Source of the DNA: Diogma glabrata
Taxonomy: Eukaryota > Arthropoda > Insecta > Diptera > Cylindrotomidae
Reading direction: 5' to 3'
DNA length: 64,000 bases
NCBI GenBank assembly: GCA_963693315.1
Contig: OY856188.1
Coordinates: 190,692,811 to 190,756,810, forward strand
The notes under the pieces were generated by a model, which saw nothing but the letters and a program-made list of their open reading frames with translations, ran no database searches and had not been told where the DNA came from. The number at the start of each line of letters is the position of its first letter. Positions within the stretch are counted from its first letter, which is position 1. Positions 13,277 through 23,861 of this stretch are shown piece after piece. Both the position numbers and the translations under genes were made by a program.

Positions 13277-15238
13277 ATGGTTTTATTAAGTGATTTGAAG
13301 GTTCTTGAGTTAAAGAAAGAACTAGAACAACGTGGATTGTCAACAAGCGGAAACAAAACTGAATTAATGCTACGGCTTCGACAAGGTATGGAAGCCAATG
13401 GAATGGACGTGGAAAGTTACCAGTTTGGAATTGTTACAACAAATACTGATTCAGTTGATGAGGACAAAAGTTTTGTTGCGGAAACAACATCTTCATTGCC
13501 ACCTGCAAATTTCGATTTGACGCAGTTAATGGCTATGATGCAACAAATGAATTTGAGCATGAATCAGATGAATGCTAATATGGTTGTCAATAAAGAGGAA
13601 ATGAATCAAAGTTTAGCTGCAACCAAGGAAGAAATTAGTTGTAACATCAATCAACAAATGGCTGCTACCAAGGAAGAAATTAGTTGTAACATCAATCAAC
13701 AAATGGCTGCTACCAAGGAAGAAATTAGTTGTAACATCAATCAACAGTTAGAAGCAATAAACACAAACATTGCTATGAGTTGCGACGAAGTCAAACAAAT
13801 TATGGATGAGAAACTTCTCCAAATCTCGACGGCATTTGATGGAAAGGTCGAGAAGATTCAAAGTGAAATTCAAGATTTTGAGCATAAGGTTTTATCGAAA
13901 GTTGATGATTTCGGAAAACGGCTGCAGGATGTTGAAACGACTAAAGTTGCTCCCCATGTGGTTCATCAAGTAACAAATATCAAACTAAAACCACCATCGT
14001 ACGATGGAACAACATCCTTCGGTATTTTCAAGTTCCAGTTTGAGACTGCAGCAGATCAAAATGTTTGGAACGCCGAAAATCGTCTTGCTGCATTAATAGT
14101 TGCGCTAAAGGGTGAAGCAGCTGAAACATTACAGGCGGTGCCAGAAAACGATCGCAAAAGTTATGCTGAAGTGATGAATGCGTTGGAACGAAAATATGGC
14201 AGCGACCACAAAAAGGAGCTATACCGGATCGAGTTAAAGGGTCGCTTGCAACGGAATGGAGAAAGCCTTCAGGAATATTCTTCGGCAGTAGAACGGCTTG
14301 TACATTTGGCACACTCGAATACTCCACCGTATTTTATAGAGAAAATGAAGATCGAGGCTTTTACAGATGGTATCCGAGATCCAGAAACCAGGATCAAAGT
14401 AATAACTACACCTAAGGCGACTTTCCATGAAACTGTCGCATACGCAATGCAATATGAGATGGTACGGAGGATGTGTATGCCATCTGGTGGATGCAGAAAA
14501 TTCAATGTAGAGGGGAACATGAAAGGAGAAGTATTGGCACACAGAAGTGGAAGCGACATCAGATGCTGGGTATGTGACGAAGAGGGTCACATGGCACGGG
14601 AGTGCAGGAAAACTAAAGAAGCAGATAGATCGTCGTTTTCTGCGAAGAATATGGGAGTCGAAGACAAGCAGCACGGAGGGTTCAGGAGCAGCAGTAGGAA
14701 AATCTTGTGTTGGATATGTAGAAAATCGGGCCATATCTCACAGGACTGCTGGAACAGGAAGCGTGATAGATCTTCGTCTCCTATTCAACGAAAGTCTGTT
14801 GAAGGTGCAACTGTAAAGCCAAAAAGTGAGGAGAATGCAGCCTACATTCCAATTTCAAGAATTGCGGTAAATGGTGAAAGCTTGGGTATCAACGGACAAC
14901 TTGAAGGTAAAGGTTGCTTCATGACACTGGATACAGGTTCAGCTCGAACATTCGTTCGCAAAGGTTTAATTGACGGTGTTTTGGAACCATTAGATGGATT
15001 GAAACTCCAAACAGTAACTGGAGAGTGTGCTGAAATAGAAGGTAAAAGAATCGCTGAAATAAAATTGGGAAATAACTGCTATCAACAAGAGGTGCTAGTG
15101 GCAGACATTATGGATGAAGTCATTTTGGGGATGGACTTCATGAAGGCGAATGAATTAGTCTTCGATTTTGGATGTGGGATCCTAAAGGTTAATAATGTTC
15201 AGATGCCACTACTTGTGAATAAGGCAGAGTCAACAGAT
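13277..15238 (+). CDS. SAP-domain Gag-protease of the outer LTR element, first part
   Basis: 654 codons are read before the nested LTR element interrupts the frame. The N-terminus (residues about 4-38) is a SAP motif, 'LKVLELKKELEQRGL', a DNA/chromatin-binding fold. Residues about 95-200 form a coiled-coil region with a 15-residue unit ('TKEEISCNINQQ') repeated three times. A retroviral-type Gag segment follows, then two CCHC zinc knuckles at about 430-443 ('CWVCDEEGHMAREC') and 477-490. An aspartic protease comes last, with catalytic 'DTGSA' near 551 and 'ILGMDF' near 615. Gag packages RNA and the protease matures it. After the TSD the same frame continues at 20195. The extra residues up to 15304 belong to the inserted LTR, not to this protein. 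Confidence 0.9.
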
Positions 15239-16241
15239 TGTAACGATCGCAATAATCGCAAAACAATAATAAAATCAAATTCCTCTTTGTTTTCAATTCA
15301 ATAGAAATGTATTACATTAATTTCCGTTCATTTTTACATTAATAGTACTTTTAAAATTTTCCCAACTTAACTGCTAATTGATTTTGAATATATTATAAAA
15401 AGCCAACGAACGTACTAAATTTTTATTTCCAATACTAATGAACAGATGTCGTTGTTAATCATTGCTGAATTTTGAAGATTACCCGATTTTGTTTTGACAT
15501 CATGAGAGGTCAAAAGCAAAATCACATTTTGCAATTTAAAAAAGATTCATTCCATTGTTGCTTTTCAAAAGAAAATGTTCAATTGTTTTTGTTATTAAAC
15601 ATTAAATCAAACAAAAAAGTTAACACTGTTTTCATTAGTGTGTGATTTGGATTACATATATACATTTTTTCTGAAGTTTTTCGTTCTTGTTTTCATTAAG
15701 TTTTTTTTCTTAATTTATCTTAAAAAAAATCTGCTTTATAAAAGTGGCAGTACATGAAGATAAAGTATCCAATGATGTTATCGAAAGTATGAATGGCAAG
15801 GATAACAGTGATCGAAGCTATTACCACAGTTAGAGACAATCGTTTGTTTGATGGTTTTTCCGGTTGTTGAAACCGCATGGATTCAAAGGCAGATATATAA
15901 ATGAAAAGTTAAAGGATCAAATGCAATGTTCAATTGGGCATTTCGAACAACGAAGGTGTAATTCAACAGCAACAACTGATGTTCACAAATTAGTTCATCC
16001 AATATAATTAGTTGATCAAACGCTAGTCAAGGGAATTGAAAAATTAGAACCAGATCATCAATCAACAGTTAATAATTTAAGGTATTTATTGTAAATATAT
16101 ATATTAATTTTAGTTTAATTATTCTCTTTGGAATGTCAGGCTAATTATATAAAATTTAAGAGATTCCCAAATTTACGATTCGATTTTATCCCGGGTAAAT
16201 TCCTTTTAAATATATTAGTTAACAAAGGTCCAGAAATAATA
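15239..16241 (+). repeat. Left LTR of the inner element, 1003 bp
   Basis: Begins TGTAACGATCGC and ends AATAATA, so it lacks the usual terminal CA. The boundary is fixed by the AGAT duplication. It contains a TATA-like 'tattataaaaag' near 15390. Confidence 0.9.
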
Positions 16242-16243
16242 AC

Positions 16244-16261
16244 TGGCGCCGAAACAGGGAC
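16244..16261 (+). other. Primer-binding site, tRNA-Lys-like
   Basis: TGGCGCCGAAACAGGGAC matches the well-known tRNA-Lys3 site TGGCGCCCGAACAGGGAC at 16 of 18 positions. It lies two bases after the LTR end. The comparison is from memory of the lentiviral-type site; the host's own tRNA-Lys should be used to confirm. Confidence 0.7.
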
Positions 16262-19187
16262 CCGTTAGGTTAATTACAGTTATATTTCTTGTATTTTTTT
16301 TAGATATATATATATAAATAATTTGGTGGGAAAATATTTTCCAGGTTGGGCGTTGGCAAGCCGGTTTTTTTTTGAAAAAACTTTTTTTTTGTGTGGAACA
16401 TCTTATATTATTATATTTATATATTTATATATTATTTGATTATTTCAATTCAGATTAATAGTTTGTTTTTCGCGTCGGTTTATTTAGCTAAATTTTGTTA
16501 AAAAGCTAGAGGAAAAAATAAAGGTTTAGTTTCTAAGGTGTTCATGTGTATATTTATCATAAGTACTCTAAATTTATATTTTCAAAAATTTAAAGAATTC
16601 CGCGTTTCTCTTTGTAAGTTTTAGGATAAACCAGTTGTGGTTTTTTTTGGTAATAGGGTGGTGGCAATCGGTTTGGGCCGTGGTTGTCAATCAGCTTTTT
16701 GTGTATCTTGAAATAAACCAGTTATTGGTTTCGTTTTGATTAGGAAATTATATATTTTGAATTTTTTTTATGCTACCATGTACATATTGTACATATATTT
16801 GTTTATATATTGTACATATTTTTGGATGATGCAATTAATTTATATATGAAATTAATCGTATGTTTTTCTGATTGTGGTTAAGTCATGTTTCTATGAGTTT
16901 TAGGATGTTATTAACGTAATAAAGGTTAACATTGACCAAACAGCTTTTCAACAGTTTTGTATAAGTTTAAATCTTTCGTCACTACTTTCAAAGTATTATT
17001 GGTCTATGTTTATGGAAGTACAATTGAAAATAATTAATTCCCATCAACTTTATAGAGTGAGCCGGATCCAAATCAATATCTCTACATTTGTCATCATATT
17101 GATCCGCTAATGTATGTATACAGATCTCGTATGAGTCCATTTTAGCTACCACCATTTTTTTAGAATTATTTTTTCATTGCGATTAATTTTAAAAAGTGGT
17201 ATAAATATAGAAATAATTATTTTTAGCTAACATTTATTTTTGTTTTGGATACAATAAATAAAGCGAAAGATTTAACCTAAACAAATATATTAGAGTTAAT
17301 AACTTAAAAATTAGTAAGCTTAGTTTTGAATTTAAAATAATCGTAATTTTTTTTTTAAATTACCAATTTATTATTTAGTCTGAAGATTAAATTTAATTAA
17401 TTTCATGTAAAACTTTATTAACACATATTATGTATTTCATGTTTCGATTTAGCATTTTTAAATAAGAAATTATTTAGATTATGGATAAGTTATATATTAT
17501 TTAGGTTTATTGATTCACTTTTCCCAGCGGTAGGCCTAAAAAGCCATCCATAGAGCTTCACTCTTTAACATTGATGTCGTTCTTAGATCGCCTATGGCCA
17601 TCGGGGTTATGCGATCGAAGAACATTGGTTTCTTCTCTTCATTCGGCGAGGAAGTCCTCAGGGACGAGGAGTGGTGTTGCTGTGTTTGTACTTAGGTGCA
17701 AACCAGTAGTACCATTCTTTGCTAGAGGCTTCTTCGGTGTAATGAAGAGAAGAACCAATTATATTTTGCTTTCAGGATCAGAGGCTTCACCTCATACAAA
17801 TTCAAAAACTTTTCCATTTTTCCACTTAGCTTTTACAATAGAACAATTTTTCATAGAGTTTAAGATTTGAAGTCTGGTGCTCGGGAGCGTTCTTCAACTT
17901 TCGCATTAGGTTTAGTTGTAATTTATTTGTAGGTTAAACAAGCACAACTGGGTCAGTAGAAATGGACCTAGTGTCTAATCGTGACAGTTGTGATTGTTTT
18001 ATTAGGTTGGGGAGAATCTGTTCTGTAGAATCTGGTCGTTAGGGGCTTTTCTAGTCAGTTCTCACATGCATTGTTGGAGTGGGCTCGCGAACGCGATATT
18101 TTAAATTTAAACAATATGGATATTGTAGCCATACTTACTTTTTAAATTGTCTCCAGACGAATCTTGATTTTGGGAATCTCTTATTATATTAAATAAAAAT
18201 AAAATAAATCAAACAAATTTTTCAAAAATTAAATAAATAAAATTTTTATTAAATAAATTAAATTTTCGTTAATTAAAATAATTTAAGGTAAATAAATAAT
18301 TTTTTTTAGAATCTAAATAATTTTAGGTAGCTAAATAAATAAATTTTCTTAATTAAGCTTTACGTCAAGACATAAATAAATATTCTTTGTTTTTTTAAAA
18401 AAAATAAATAAATATTTCAAAGTTAGGACGGTGCATCCGATAAATAAACATTCTTTTGAATATTTTTTTTTTTTTCAATTTTTTTAAAAATAAATAAATA
18501 TATTTTAGGGGTGCTATCGTCAATAACTAATTTTAGGTATATATAATTATTTCAGTATATCTGAAATTAAATAAATAAATTATACTTTTACATATATAAT
18601 GTTTTAGGAATTTTTGTGAAAGATTCAGCAAAGATTGGCTGCGACGGTGGTCCTTTTTGTTCCTTTATAAAGCTTGTTTTTACAAGAAAATCTTGTATGT
18701 TTTCGAATTGGGCGTTCGTTGTTTTTTTTCGTTTTTGTGCTTTCATCCTTTTTACATTTCCGTCGTACTGGCTCCATTTTTTTTTGTTGAGAGTTGGTTT
18801 TACTATTGTTGGTGATTGCGAGTCATGATTTTGCGGGTTTTACCATCGAAATCTCTAGCGTCTGTTTCCTATATACCAAGCCTAAGTTTTTCAATATATT
18901 TTTTTTTATAAAATTAAATTTAGTGTTAGAATCATTAGTTGTCATAAATTAAACATATATTCTTAATCATTAGTTATTATAGTTATAAATTTAATTCTCG
19001 GTTTTTAGAATTTAAATAGGTGTTATATTTAATATTACTTAGTTATTATAATTTTTTTTATTAGTTATTAGAATTTCTATTATTAGTTTAAGTTTAATAG
19101 TGCTTTGGTGGTTTCTGTCATGGAGGGGATGGCGACGTTTTTGTGATTTCAAGAGTAGAAATCTTGATTTTTACCTTGAATTCATGG
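16262..19187 (+). other. Non-coding interior of the inner LTR element
   Basis: AT-rich, with no Gag, protease, RT or integrase motif in any frame. The longest frame (17571-17870, 99 residues) has no recognisable domain. A G-rich patch near 17520-17870 and another near 19110-19140 ('ggaggggatgg') break the AT-rich background. Such islands could hold packaging or dimerisation signals, but that is a guess. Confidence 0.65.
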
Positions 19188-20190
19188 TGTAACGATCGCA
19201 ATAATCGCAAAACAATAATAAAATCAAATTCCTCTTTGTTTTCAATTCAATAGAAATGTATTACATTAATTTCCGTTCATTTTTACATTAATAGTACTTT
19301 TAAAATTTTCCCAACTTAACTGCTAATTGATTTTGAATATATTATAAAAAGCCAACGAACGTACTAAATTTTTATTTCCAATACTAATGAACAGATGTCG
19401 TTGTTAATCATTGCTGAATTTTGAAGATTACCCGATTTTGTTTTGACATCATGAGAGGTCAAAAGCAAAATCACATTTTGCAATTTAAAAAAGATTCATT
19501 CCATTGTTGCTTTTCAAAAGAAAATGTTCAATTGTTTTTGTTATTAAACATTAAATCAAACAAAAAAGTTAACACTGTTTTCATTAGTGTGTGATTTGGA
19601 TTACATATATACATTTTTTCTGAAGTTTTTCGTTCTTGTTTTCATTAAGTTTTTTTTCTTAATTTATCTTAAAAAAAATCTGCTTTATAAAAGTGGCAGT
19701 ACATGAAGATAAAGTATCCAATGATGTTATCGAAAGTATGAATGGCAAGGATAACAGTGATCGAAGCTATTACCACAGTTAGAGACAATCGTTTGTTTGA
19801 TGGTTTTTCCGGTTGTTGAAACCGCATGGATTCAAAGGCAGATATATAAATGAAAAGTTAAAGGATCAAATGCAATGTTCAATTGGGCATTTCGAACAAC
19901 GAAGGTGTAATTCAACAGCAACAACTGATGTTCACAAATTAGTTCATCCAATATAATTAGTTGATCAAACGCTAGTCAAGGGAATTGAAAAATTAGAACC
20001 AGATCATCAATCAACAGTTAATAATTTAAGGTATTTATTGTAAATATATATATTAATTTTAGTTTAATTATTCTCTTTGGAATGTCAGGCTAATTATATA
20101 AAATTTAAGAGATTCCCAAATTTACGATTCGATTTTATCCCGGGTAAATTCCTTTTAAATATATTAGTTAACAAAGGTCCAGAAATAATA
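19188..20190 (+). repeat. Right LTR of the inner element, 1003 bp
   Basis: Same length and, as far as I can read, same sequence as 15239-16241. That indicates a very recent insertion. Confidence 0.9.
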
Positions 20191-20194
20191 AGAT

Positions 20195-20653
20195 ATTGGC
20201 AGCGATGAGAAACTATGCAGTGCAGATGAAAATCCAGAACCATCATCCAAACAGATGACGGAAAGAAACGTCAACCGACGCAGACGTTTGAACAAACGCC
20301 GAAAGTTAAAAAGGAAACAGGTCCAAGTCCATAACAAGGTGAGCGATGTAAAAGAGGTGGTTCAAATAGCTGCAAACGGGGATGAATCGCAGCTGAAAAT
20401 GAGAATGGTTCGGAGACATGGCATTGTGAAACTCCCAAAGGGAAGTGATAAGAAGCACTTTAGAAATAATGAGAATCCCTATTCATCACGGTGGGCTGAC
20501 ATAAAACAAAGTAATGGTCCAGTACTTAGAAAGGAACCGGAAGTAATTCTAAACAGTCAGGGAAATAGGAAAAGAAAAAAAAATGTTTGGATTCAACAAT
20601 TGGAGGAGAGGTCTAGATCCTGTTCGGGACGAACAGGCTTAAGTGGAGGGTAA
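20195..20653 (+). CDS. C-terminal part of the outer element's Gag-protease frame
   Basis: This is in frame with 15238 once the inner element and one AGAT are removed: 'STD' is followed by 'IGSDEKL'. It adds 152 residues and a TAA at 20651-20653, immediately before the 3' LTR. The segment is strongly basic ('NRRRRLNKRRKLKRKQ') and ends '...SCSGRTGLSGG'. It contains none of the RT, RNase H or integrase core motifs. It could be the residual tail of a lost pol or a dedicated basic Gag tail. Total product is about 806 residues. Confidence 0.8.
   Translation: MGSDEKLCSADENPEPSSKQMTERNVNRRRRLNKRRKLKRKQVQVHNKVSDVKEVVQIAANGDESQLKMRMVRRHGIVKLPKGSDKKHFRNNENPYSSRWADIKQSNGPVLRKEPEVILNSQGNRKRKKNVWIQQLEERSRSCSGRTGLSGG
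20641..20653 (+). other. Polypurine tract of the outer element
   Basis: AAGTGGAGGGTAA directly abuts the 3' LTR start. That is the expected place for plus-strand priming. It overlaps the stop codon of the Gag-protease frame. Confidence 0.7.
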
Positions 20654-21360
20654 TGTTACGAATACAGAAAAATCTAAACGATTACAGAAAGATCTAGACG
20701 ATTACGGTCACTTCCAGGAAAATAAAATCAACAAAACACAACAATTGAATGAAATGAATATTGTTGTTGTTGTACATATTCTTAGAAATAAGGTCTACAT
20801 AAAACAAATGATTTTATTTTATGAATCAAAACAACGTAACGTAAAATAATCGAATATTCTAATATTTTCTCAAGGTTTCTAAAAAGTGACCGCGAAATTT
20901 CTAGAGATTAGGCAGAATGTATATAAGGAAATTACTTCTTGTAGTTATGAATTAGTGTTATTTTAGACCTGCGACAGTAAAGTGAAATTAAATGTAGAAT
21001 TAGTTTATTTTAAACCTGCGATTGTGAAGTTAAAATTATAAAAGTGATCTTTAAATTAGTGAATAAAGTTTTAAGTTTTATTGAGTAGAAATATTTTGTG
21101 TATTATTTTAAACGTTCTATTACTGGAAATTTCTACCATCAACCGTTGGAGTTTCGGAAGCTGTTGGAAGAATATTGTAGTCAAGAATATTGTTTGCTGT
21201 ATTGTTTTCCTGTTGTTGTGAAAGAATTAAGTTGTTGAATATTTAATAAAACCTGGTGTGTTTGCTAACTAATCAGTGATCGAACTCGGAAGAGATTGGG
21301 AATTGCGTTTATCGAATTGTGAGTTGGGCCAATTCGAAGTAAGGTTGGAAAAACGTAACA
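20654..21360 (+). repeat. 3' LTR of the outer element, 707 bp
   Basis: Runs from TGTTACG to CGTAACA and is uninterrupted. It differs from the split 5' LTR at about four positions, for example near 21019, 21092 and 21231-21240. It is followed by the ATAC duplication. Confidence 0.95.
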
Positions 21361-21364
21361 ATAC

Positions 21365-22560
21365 CATAAGTTTTTTTTAATAAACACTTACACTAACTTG
21401 GTATTTAAAGTTTTCAAAAATTCTTTTACAAAGTTTTATACAAAATAGAAATTCTTAATTTGTTTTAATTTTTACTAACTTAACAATTAACTAACTTACT
21501 AAATAAGATTTACAATTTTTTTAAAACAAAACACAATTCCATAGTTAATTTTAGAAAAAAATACCGAAATCAATTAATCATTTCCCGTAGATTAATTGGT
21601 TAATTTATTATGATTTTTCTTCCTAGGCTAAAACTCGACTAATTATATCTACAATTTTTTCAAAAAACCACAATTCTTAAAACTCAAAAAACCTTGAAAA
21701 ACGGTTCAACCAGATTGAATTTGAAAAATGTTTTTTTCCAAATAACCCTTGAAGGCGCCTGTTGTTACAATCTCTTGGATAAGTTCGCCAACTGGCCATA
21801 TCCGGTACCATTTAAGCTGCCTAGAGCCTTAAAAGTCGAATAATCTAACACGTTATAACGGCCGTTAGAATCATAATGTTTAAATAAAATTTATAAATAT
21901 TGAATATTTGAACCATTTTTTATCATTTTTTTCGAATGACAACCTTGGGGTTTAGGGTTTCTGAAAAACCAGCTCTTTTAAAAATTTAATAATCTTTGTT
22001 GTCCTTGATCTAGATGAAAATGACCAAGCTCAGATTTGAAAACGTTTGCACACATAGATACAACATAAATCATTCCAAAATTTAAAAAAAAATGATCCAA
22101 GACCAGAGGTTGAGACCCTAGGTCTGTTGAAACGAATACAAACGTAAACGACCATGCAGTCATCATTTCTGAGTTTATATTGTTTAAACTCTTATTTTCT
22201 TTTAAATAAACTTTTCATTTATAATTTCAGAGATTTTCAGCTTTCTAACCCAAGAGGCTCCAATGTAATTAGCGTTATACTAATCTAGTGCATGGTACTC
22301 TTACGCCATACAATTACAACAACAAATCCCATTAGAAATATTAAATCAATTTTCTTCTTTTGTTTCTGTTTCATTTATTTGAGTTTTTATTTTTTTTTCG
22401 CAAACATTTAAATAAAAACAAAGTTGAGTCGTTATTCTTTTGAATTAAGGAATATTTTCTTTGGAAATTTGAAAAAGTTGGAAATGTTAGTTGCAATAAA
22501 TCTATATTGATTACAAATTTACAAAAGTTTTCCTTCCTTGATAGATATTTGTATTTTTTG
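21365..22560. other. AT-rich region without a recognised gene
   Basis: No frame here resembles a known protein. A GC-richer patch (about 21750-21860) stands out but I could not identify it. Confidence 0.5.
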
Positions 22561-22851
22561 AGGTGCAAAAGTTCTTTGAAAATTTTTGATTATAAATTAT
22601 GTGTGGTGGGACGTAGTTAGAACGTTAATCCACAAAAGGATTTAATATGTTACTAAGTAGTATTAACCAAACTAAACAAAACTGTTTCGAAATTGCATTG
22701 ATAAAGTTGTTTCCGTTAATGTATTTAGTTTGGTTTAATAAATTTTTTGGATAATTCTGTTTCTACTAAAAATTTTTATTAGAAATAACCTGACTCATCC
22801 AATTCTATTTTGTAAACAAAACTGTCTGATCCCAAAATCTAATAATAATCG

Positions 22852-23008
22852 AAATTTACGAAATTTAAAACAATGACAAACATCATTAATAAATAAAAAG
22901 TCCAAATGGCAGATATATCTGCTAGAAATCTATCTATTTCTAGCGGATATACCATGCCTGCCGCATGAACTTTTTATTTAGTCATTGTTTTAAATTTCGT
23001 AAATTTCT
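22852..23008. repeat. Hairpin at the 5' edge of a LINE fragment
   Basis: About 22852-22930 pairs with about 22938-23008; the arms contain 'cgaaatttaaaacaatgac' and its complement. LINE coding sequence begins right at the right arm, so the hairpin may have formed when the 5' part was lost or inverted. Confidence 0.7.
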
Positions 23009-23860
23009 TTTATATGCAGATGATATGAAAGCCTATATTATTATAAAATCAATCACTGATACAATTAATTCCCAAAGTGATTTGAATAGATTACATATTA
23101 GGATTGCAGAAAATTAACTGTTTTTGAATATAAATACATAATGTAAAATTATATTAATTTTATTTTTTACACTAATCAGTCTTTCACATTATTTTTTTAT
23201 TATTATTAAATTAATAAAAAACAATATTTCGGCACATTGCCATTTTCAAGTTAAACAAAAATTAAATACAAATATTATAAAAATTGAAAAAACTTAAATG
23301 AATTGAAAAAATTATATAAACAAAAAGACTAGGAAAATAAAAAACTTTCTTAAAAGCTACGTTGGCTTTTTTGAAAATATTTTTTTCAAGTTTAACAGGT
23401 GTTAAATTATATCAATTTTTAAAAACAAATCACTTATCTTAGTTGCTTATCATTTCTGCAATAATAGTTTAGAAAGAGTATATAAGTTCAAAGATTTAGG
23501 TATTATTTTCACAGCTTCATACTCATTTAATGATCATTTTGATTACATGGTTGGACGAGCTAAATCATTGCTATTATTCGTCAAACGTAATACTAAAAAT
23601 TTCTGTGATCTATTAAAGTTCAAAACGTTTTATTGTGCATATGTCAGATCAATTTTAGAATATGGTTTGTTATTTGGAATCCGCTGTATGTTATCCATTC
23701 GAAAAAAATTGAAAGCGTTCAGAAAAGGTTTCTAATTTTTGCTCTTAATAGATTACCTTCAAATAACGCTCGTCCGTTTTCTTTAGAACCTTATGAAAGT
23801 CGATTAGAGCTTTTATCTTTGAAACCGCTTTATAAGAGAAAGGAGGTTGTTTATGCGGTT
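23005..23860 (+). pseudogene. Jockey-like LINE reverse transcriptase, C-terminal part
   Basis: Begins at the RT catalytic motif 'LYADDMKAYI' (23011-23040). It is interrupted by about 290 bp of foreign AT-rich sequence (23140-23430). It then resumes with 'FKDLGIIF', 'YCAYVRSILEYG' and, after a frameshift near 23730, 'KRFLIFALNRLP'. Frame and content match the thumb and C-terminal region of Jockey/CR1-group LINEs. It is cut at 23861 by the foldback element and resumes at about 25640. Confidence 0.8.
23140..23430 (-). mobile_element. Probable Penelope-type tail fragment
   Basis: On the - strand it reads 'cttgaaaatggcaatg' then 'tgccgaaa' near 23232-23258. This resembles the 'cttgaaaatggtataaa' then 'accgaaa' block at the 3' end of the Penelope-like element (32211-32240). 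It is surrounded by similar AT-rich tail sequence. The evidence is one short motif plus composition. Confidence 0.4.
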
Positions 23861-23861
23861 T

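Larger units (their letters stand above)
15239..20190 (+). mobile_element. Inner LTR element without coding capacity (LARD-like)
   Basis: Two LTRs of exactly 1003 bp (15239-16241 and 19188-20190) in which I noticed no differences, flanked by the 4-bp duplication AGAT (15235-15238 and 20191-20194). A primer-binding site follows the left LTR at 16244. The internal 2.9 kb has no frame with recognisable retroelement domains. This matches large retrotransposon derivatives, mobilised by enzymes of a partner. Removing the element plus one AGAT restores the gag-protease frame of the host element. Confidence 0.92.
7880..21360 (+). mobile_element. Outer LTR retrotransposon (Gypsy-like, Gag-protease only) carrying two nested insertions
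   Basis: Starts TGTTACG and ends CGTAACA. It is flanked by the 4-bp target duplication ATAC (7876-7879 and 21361-21364). When the hAT (7926-12573 plus one 8-bp duplicate) is subtracted, the 5' LTR is 707 bp, exactly the length of the 3' LTR (20654-21360), with about four base differences seen. A second LTR element sits at 15239-20190. With both insertions removed, the internal region is about 2.5 kb. It holds one continuous frame with SAP, coiled-coil, Gag, two zinc knuckles, protease and a basic tail. No RT, RNase H or integrase is present. The 4-bp duplication and the protease/zinc-knuckle layout fit Gypsy-like elements. Confidence 0.93.

Noticed and set aside
14028..14734. Several - strand frames of 96-166 residues opposite gag
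   Set aside because: Antisense shadows of the coding-composition gag region, with no recognisable domain.
15239..15304. Last 22 residues of the gag-protease frame as first read
   Set aside because: They come from the inserted LTR. The true continuation is at 20195 after the AGAT duplication.
17571..17870. 99-residue frame in the non-coding LTR element
   Set aside because: No start context, no domain, and isolated in a region with no other coding signal.
20643..20849. 68-residue frame starting at the 3' LTR edge
   Set aside because: It runs through LTR sequence and is a by-product of the terminal repeat.
21365..22840. tRNA, rRNA or other RNA genes across the window
   Set aside because: I looked for cloverleaf-like A/B boxes and rRNA-like GC-rich blocks and saw none that I could defend.
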